In this document: positions 59,797-64,000 of the stretch, piece by piece
Layout: the number at the start of each line of letters is the position of its first letter
Numbering within the stretch: position 1 is the first letter of the stretch
NCBI RefSeq assembly: GCF_005862235.1
Contig: NZ_VCEK01000002.1
Coordinates: 310,001 to 374,000, forward strand
Length of the DNA stretch: 64,000 nt
Origin: Saccharomonospora piscinae
GTDB lineage: Bacteria; Actinomycetota; Actinomycetes; Mycobacteriales; Pseudonocardiaceae
Reading direction: 5' to 3'
Translations under genes and position numbers: made by a program
Notes under the pieces: model-generated
The model's database searches: none
What the model was told of the DNA's origin: nothing
Seen by the model: only the letters and a program-made list of their open reading frames with translations

Positions 59797-60573
59797 TCAC
59801 ACCTCGTCGAGCAGTTCCCACACTCGTTGCGCCAGCAGTGCGTTGTCGGCCGGTGTCACCGTCGCCCAGTCGCGACCGTCGCCACCGGGCACGACCTGCA
59901 CCAGGTAGCGGCCCGCGTCCGTGTCGTGAAACGCCACGACACGACCCGCTCTGCGTGCCCTTCCGTCCCGGTCGAGCCGCTGTGCGCCGAACTGCCCGCG
60001 CGCGGTCATGCCGAACAGCATCCCGGCGAGTTCCTGCGCCTGCCACAAGTCGACACCGCGATCCTCCAGCGCCGTCACCAGCGCCTTGGCATCCCCGCGC
60101 GCGTCGGCGTCGGCGTCGGTGAGCACGTCGTGCGGCACGCTCACGGAGCAGCCGACCCCCGGCGCCAGCTCCCCGGCCACCGACACGGCCGACTCCACCA
60201 GCGCGGAGTCGCGCGCGGGGAGGAGCCACAGCTCGTCGCCGTCGACCACGCCGAGCACCGCCTCCCGCCCCGAACTCGCGGCGAGCCCGGAGATCCGCCG
60301 GTCCGTCCACGCCCACACGTCCACGCTCACGCGCGGTCGAACGAGCAGATGCAACAGATCGGCCAGTTCAGGGGGGACGTCTCGACCCCGGACGAGGCCC
60401 CTTCCGGACAGCGACTCCCACGCCTGCTCCGCGAATCCCGCGCGCTCCCGGTGGGTGCGTCCCGGGCTGGGGACGTCCAGTGCGACGTGACGCCGGGGCA
60501 GTCCGAGGTGCTCCCAGAGCACGTCGAACTCCAGAGTGGACAGCACCACCCCGCCGCCCGCCAGCGTGCTCAC
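59797..60573 (-). CDS. EspG-family ESX secretion chaperone
   Basis: EspG proteins bind the PPE partner of PE/PPE pairs in the cytosol and deliver it to the secretion machine. The sequence begins VVLSTLEFDVLWEHLGL and has VDVWAWTDRRISGLAASSGR and AGRVVAFHDTDAGRYLV, typical of actinomycete EspG. 258 aa. GTG 60573 overlaps the PPE-like gene's stop (GTGA), agreeing with a direct chaperone-client link. Confidence 0.82.
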   Translation of the reverse strand: MSTLAGGGVVLSTLEFDVLWEHLGLPRRHVALDVPSPGRTHRERAGFAEQAWESLSGRGLVRGRDVPPELADLLHLLVRPRVSVDVWAWTDRRISGLAASSGREAVLGVVDGDELWLLPARDSALVESAVSVAGELAPGVGCSVSVPHDVLTDADADARGDAKALVTALEDRGVDLWQAQELAGMLFGMTARGQFGAQRLDRDGRARRAGRVVAFHDTDAGRYLVQVVPGGDGRDWATVTPADNALLAQRVWELLDEV

Positions 60574-62258
60574 AGCCTGCCGTCCGCCCCGTCGTCCCCG
60601 ATCACGTCGGGAGCCACCATGCGCTGATCGGTGAACAGGTCACTGTCGTCGACACCGAAGCGGCGCACGTGCTCGCCGTCGTCCTCCTCACCGGGGGCTG
60701 CCCGCTCCAGGTACGCGTCCCGGCGCGAGGAGCCGGACTGGCCCAGCCGTTCGGAGCTGCGCTGCACGCGCGCCTCCTCCTCCGGGAGGTCGCCGACCGC
60801 CAGCGGGTGCGGTGACCGCGCTGCCTGCGGCGCGCTACGCCCGACACCGCGCCCCCCGCGTTCTCCGCCGCTCAGCGCACCCGCGACCCCGCCGGCCCCC
60901 AGCGCCGCGATGCCGCCACCGAGGTCGTTGGCCGACAGCCCGCCTCGCACGCCCGGAGTACCCGAGCCGCTGCTCGCACCCGGCGCTGCCGGACCCGGCG
61001 TGACCGCGCCCGTGGTCGTGCCCCGGCCCAGTGGCGCGGCATCAGGAGTGTCCGGCGTGCGGGCGCCACCTCCGCCGGGAGGCACAGGTACCACCGGGGA
61101 CGGGGAACCGCCGACCGCGCCCACCCCCGGCCGGACCGACCGGTTCGCGGGATCCGAGGCGGCATCCGCACCACCCGGCCCCGCCGATGTTCCCGGAGCA
61201 CCGGGGGAGCCCGGAACACCGGCACCGGTCGCCGGGGGCGGGACCGGAGCGGAGGTGCCCTGCTTCACCGGGCCGCCTCGCTGGGCGCGTTCCGATGCGG
61301 CCGCACCGGCGGCGGCTCCCACAGCCCCGGCCGAGGCACCGGCGGCAGCTCCCGACGGGCCCGCCGAGGAACCCGCCGCCGACGGTGCGGTGGCGCTCGG
61401 TGCGGGTGCGGGTTGCGGCACGCCGATGGTGCCGCGGCCCGAGCCGGTCGCGGGACCAGCCGGACCGGGAGTGGGCGCGCCCGCGACCGGCGGCACGACC
61501 GAGGACGGCACGACACCGCTGCCCGAGGGCGTGTGCTGTGGCACCGGGGTCGCGGACGGCCCGGACACCGGTGGCGCGCTCGCACCCGGCGCACTCGCAC
61601 CCGGCGCACTCGCGGCCGTGGTGACGTCACCGGGTCCGCCACCCGCGTTGATCGACTCCGGCACCGGCTCGGCCAGCTCGGCCACGAGCCGCGCCGGAGC
61701 TCCCAGTTCCGGCGCGGCGGCCAGATTCGCCCCGCTGTCGTGCGCGTAGGCGTTCAGTGCCTGAATCGCCTGCTCACGCGCTTCCATCGCGCGCTCCAAC
61801 GTCCTGACCTGATCGACCTCGAACCCCAGCAGGCTGGCGGCGAAGTCGAGGATTCCGGGCTCGCCGGTACGCGCCCGCAGCGCCCCGGGATCGGGCAGTG
61901 AGTGCAACGCCCGGTTGAACGCCTCTCCCTGCGCGAAGACGCGCTCGGCGGAGTCGGCGACCTTCTCACCCGCGTCCTCCGAGAAGTCCGCCTCGCGACG
62001 CACGGCCGAGGACGCCCGCTCGCCCGCGGCGCCGCCCCACTCCACACCCAGCTCCGTGAGTTTCCGGCGCAACGTCGCGTCGGTTTCCGCGAGCGCCCGG
62101 GACACGGTCTGCAACGCGGCCACCGCCTCCGAGATCCCCGCGATGCCCCGCCCCGCGCGGAACAGTTCGATCTCGTCGGCGAGCATGCCGTTGGTGTAGC
62201 CGGTGAACCGGTGCTCCCGAATCCTCTCGGCGTGGGCCGAGATGTCGACGTCGTTCAT
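60570..62258 (-). CDS. PPE-like protein with long Pro/Ala/Gly-rich tail
   Basis: Residues 1-185 are an all-helical PPE-like domain (YTNGMLADEIELFRAG, WGGAAGERASSAVRREADF with WxG-like turn). The remaining 370 residues are low complexity (Ala, Pro, Gly, Ser), probably an extended wall-spanning tail. 562 aa, no signal peptide. Flanked by the PE-like and EspG genes, it is the expected client of EspG. Confidence 0.75.
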   Translation of the reverse strand: MNDVDISAHAERIREHRFTGYTNGMLADEIELFRAGRGIAGISEAVAALQTVSRALAETDATLRRKLTELGVEWGGAAGERASSAVRREADFSEDAGEKVADSAERVFAQGEAFNRALHSLPDPGALRARTGEPGILDFAASLLGFEVDQVRTLERAMEAREQAIQALNAYAHDSGANLAAAPELGAPARLVAELAEPVPESINAGGGPGDVTTAASAPGASAPGASAPPVSGPSATPVPQHTPSGSGVVPSSVVPPVAGAPTPGPAGPATGSGRGTIGVPQPAPAPSATAPSAAGSSAGPSGAAAGASAGAVGAAAGAAASERAQRGGPVKQGTSAPVPPPATGAGVPGSPGAPGTSAGPGGADAASDPANRSVRPGVGAVGGSPSPVVPVPPGGGGARTPDTPDAAPLGRGTTTGAVTPGPAAPGASSGSGTPGVRGGLSANDLGGGIAALGAGGVAGALSGGERGGRGVGRSAPQAARSPHPLAVGDLPEEEARVQRSSERLGQSGSSRRDAYLERAAPGEEDDGEHVRRFGVDDSDLFTDQRMVAPDVIGDDGADGRL

Positions 62259-62314
62259 CTCGTGTCCTTCTCTGGGCGAACGGCGGTCCTGCTGGGTCGT
62301 GCTGCTAGCGGGTG

Positions 62315-62755
62315 TCAGCCTCCGGCGGCGTCGCCGAGGGCGGCGGCGTTGCCGTCGTCCTCGGAGAGGTAGCGGCGACCCGCGGCGCGCAGCTGGTCGG
62401 CCAACCCCTGCAGTCCGTGGACATAGGCCATGACCCGGCTGGCGTAGGAGTTCTCACCGTGGCTGACGACGGCGTTCCACGCCTCGGCGGCCTCCTGGGA
62501 GACGATGTCGTCGGCGGGGGCCTTGATGTTCAGCGCTCCCACCTGCTCGGTCACCTTGCGTTCGAGTGCCTTGGCCTGTTCCTCGATAACGTCGGCCACG
62601 GCGACGATCCGGTCGGGGGACACGGCGATGTCGCGCACGACCGGCACACCCGGAACGTCCGGAACTGCGGAATCACCGATGTCACCAAGGCTGTCAACGC
62701 TGTCACTGCCCTGTTCCGGAAACGCCGCCCACGGCGACGCGGCTTCTCCTGACAC
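62315..62755 (-). CDS. PE-like ESX protein
   Basis: 146 aa: a disordered N-terminus (about 40 residues) and a helical hairpin (VVRDIAVSPDRIVAVADVIE, then AEAWNAVVSHGENSYASRVM). Position before a PPE-like gene and size fit a PE-type partner. GTG 62755 has AGGGGG 7 bases upstream. First gene of the locus; 163 bases to purD on the same strand. Confidence 0.65.
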   Translation of the reverse strand: MSGEAASPWAAFPEQGSDSVDSLGDIGDSAVPDVPGVPVVRDIAVSPDRIVAVADVIEEQAKALERKVTEQVGALNIKAPADDIVSQEAAEAWNAVVSHGENSYASRVMAYVHGLQGLADQLRAAGRRYLSEDDGNAAALGDAAGG

Positions 62756-62918
62756 TGCACACCCCCTGCTACCGACAGTAGCCAGTCGACTTCTCTGCGC
62801 AGGCTATCAAGCCCCACGTGACCGTGGCCTGAAATTCTCGCAGCGAAAGGCGGCATTCGGTGCACATTCCCAGGTCAATTCGCGAAGGAAAACCGCGCGC
62901 CCGAACCGAACGGTTCCG

Positions 62919-64000
62919 TCAGTGCGCCGGAACGGACAGTTCTCCCCGCGCCGCCCTGACCGCGATGTCGGAACGGTGGTGCGCGCCGGGCAGATGCACC
63001 TTCGCGACACGCGCGTACGCCTGGTCCCTGGCCTCGGCGAGGTCGGAGCCGACCCCCACCACCGAGAGCACCCGACCGCCGCTGGACACGATCGCACCGT
63101 CGTCCCTCCGGCGCGTGCCCGCGTGCAGCACACCCTCGGCCTCACTGCCCGTGATGACGTCTCCGGTGCGGGGGCGGCCCGGGTAGCCGTCCGCCGCGAC
63201 GACCACCGTCACCGCGGCACCGTCGTCCCATTCCAGCGGCGGCTGCTCGGCCAGCGTCCCCGTGGCGGTCGCGTGCAGCAGCCGCACCACCGGGGTGTGC
63301 AGCAGAGCCAGCACGGCCTGGGTCTCCGGGTCGCCGAACCGGCAGTTGAACTCGATCACCTGCGGACCGGACGAGGTCAACGCCAGCCCCGCGTACAGCA
63401 GTCCCGAGAACGGCGTGCCCCGGTCGGCCAGCTCGGCCACGACGGGCGCCACGATCGACGACACGACGCTGTCCACCAGCCCGTCGGGAGCCCACGGCAG
63501 CGGCGCGTACGCGCCCATTCCCCCCGTGTTCGGTCCCGCGTCGTCGTCGCCGACCCGCTTGAAGTCCTGCGCCGGAAGCAGGGGCACCACGGTGCGCCCG
63601 TCGACGAGGCAGAACAGCGAGGCCTCGGGGCCGTCGAGGAACGACTCCAGTACCACGGGATGGCCGCCGTCCAGCAGCATCAGCGCGTGTTTCCGGGCAC
63701 GCGCGGGGTCCTCGGTCACGACCACACCCTTGCCCGCGGCGAGCCCGTCGTCCTTGACCACCCACGTCGGTCCGAACCGCGCGAGTGCGGCGTCGAGGTG
63801 AGCGGGGTTGTCCACCACCTCGCTGCGGGCCGTCGGCACCCCGGCCGCGACCATGATCTCCTTGGCGAACGACTTCGAGCCCTCGATCCGGGCCGCGTCG
63901 GCGCCGGGACCGAAACACGCCACCCCCGCGGCCCGCACCGCGTCGGCCGCACCCGCGACCAGCGGCACCTCGGGCCCGATCACCACGAGGTCGGCCTTCC
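62919..64000 (-). CDS. purD: phosphoribosylamine-glycine ligase, 5' end outside window
   Basis: GAR synthetase of purine synthesis, ATP-grasp fold. Visible: [31 protein letters not shown] (ATP-grasp), [19 protein letters not shown], and [15 protein letters not shown]. The N-terminal 60 or so residues lie beyond the window end. The C-terminus and stop at 62919 are complete. Confidence 0.95.
   Translation of the reverse strand, partial: KADLVVIGPEVPLVAGAADAVRAAGVACFGPGADAARIEGSKSFAKEIMVAAGVPTARSEVVDNPAHLDAALARFGPTWVVKDDGLAAGKGVVVTEDPARARKHALMLLDGGHPVVLESFLDGPEASLFCLVDGRTVVPLLPAQDFKRVGDDDAGPNTGGMGAYAPLPWAPDGLVDSVVSSIVAPVVAELADRGTPFSGLLYAGLALTSSGPQVIEFNCRFGDPETQAVLALLHTPVVRLLHATATGTLAEQPPLEWDDGAAVTVVVAADGYPGRPRTGDVITGSEAEGVLHAGTRRRDDGAIVSSGGRVLSVVGVGSDLAEARDQAYARVAKVHLPGAHHRSDIAVRAARGELSVPAH

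Noticed and set aside
59390-60316. Extension of the transglycosylase frame upstream of 59389
   Set aside because: The extra part is antisense-like low-complexity sequence in another frame of EspG and WXG genes; ATG 59389 fits the WXG start and the overlap.

Overview
The sequence is about 70% G+C with GTG/TTG starts alongside ATG, mycothiol synthesis (mshD), actinobacterial GlnR, an LCP protein, a small ESX-like locus and an RsiG-type protein. This points to a filamentous actinomycete. The gene order phoU-pst, mshD, glnR, LmeA-like, thioredoxin, rhodanese, DUF1416, nitrobindin, pabC-like, ygfZ-like, DUF3073, purM, purF, sterol-carrier, purL, purQ, purS matches, from memory, the Mycobacterium tuberculosis Rv08xx region read in the same or mirrored order. 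Overall style suggests Pseudonocardiaceae (Saccharomonospora/Amycolatopsis-like). This is inference; I could not search a database.

Layout. 1-8.8 kb: truncated LuxR-type regulator, secreted serine protease, frameshifted DUF6328 gene coupled to an EamA transporter, Cu/Zn-SOD-like protein, TetR-YqeB pair, orphan HicB-like protein. 8.9-19.8 kb: dusB, LCP protein, phoU and pstSCAB with PHO boxes, mshD and glnR. 20-23.1 kb: LmeA-like and thioredoxin genes, then a sulfur operon (DUF4395, rhodanese, DUF1416) preceded by a cysteine-containing leader peptide. 23.2-28.9 kb: a 31-residue membrane peptide, nitrobindin, pabC-like, ygfZ-like, RsiG-like, asparaginase, DUF3073. 29-33 kb: oxidoreductase, arfB, purM, purF. 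33-36.95 kb: accessory island with a hypothetical gene, DUF397, a frameshifted Scr1-type regulator and an IS607-family element with intact-looking TnpB. 36.9-43.6 kb: sterol-carrier protein, T7SS-associated protein, GH25 lysozyme, Pro/Gln-rich membrane protein, purL-purQ-purS. 44-50.6 kb: U32-like/enolase/IclR cluster, two related membrane proteins, aldehyde dehydrogenase, metal-dependent hydrolase. 50.6-58.2 kb: TSUP permease, purB, TetR, sigma factor with membrane partner, threonine aldolase, HAD hydrolase, aminotransferase. 58.2-62.8 kb: small ESX-like locus (PE-like, PPE-like, EspG, WXG-like, WXG/transglycosylase fusion). 62.9-64 kb: purD, cut by the window end.

Recurring non-coding signals are the most distinctive feature. 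At least sixteen starts, including the IS607 transposase, have a TANNNT box exactly 6 or 7 bases before the start codon, the pattern of leaderless transcripts. A 22-nt palindromic unit recurs at five intergenic places, often as a hairpin between gene ends. Two secreted enzymes have 5' leaders that fold onto their own ribosome binding sites. The 3' part of tnpB and the bases after it form strong nested hairpins consistent with a TnpB guide RNA. Two genes carry single-base frameshifts, one in a run of six C. No tRNA, rRNA or CRISPR array was seen.
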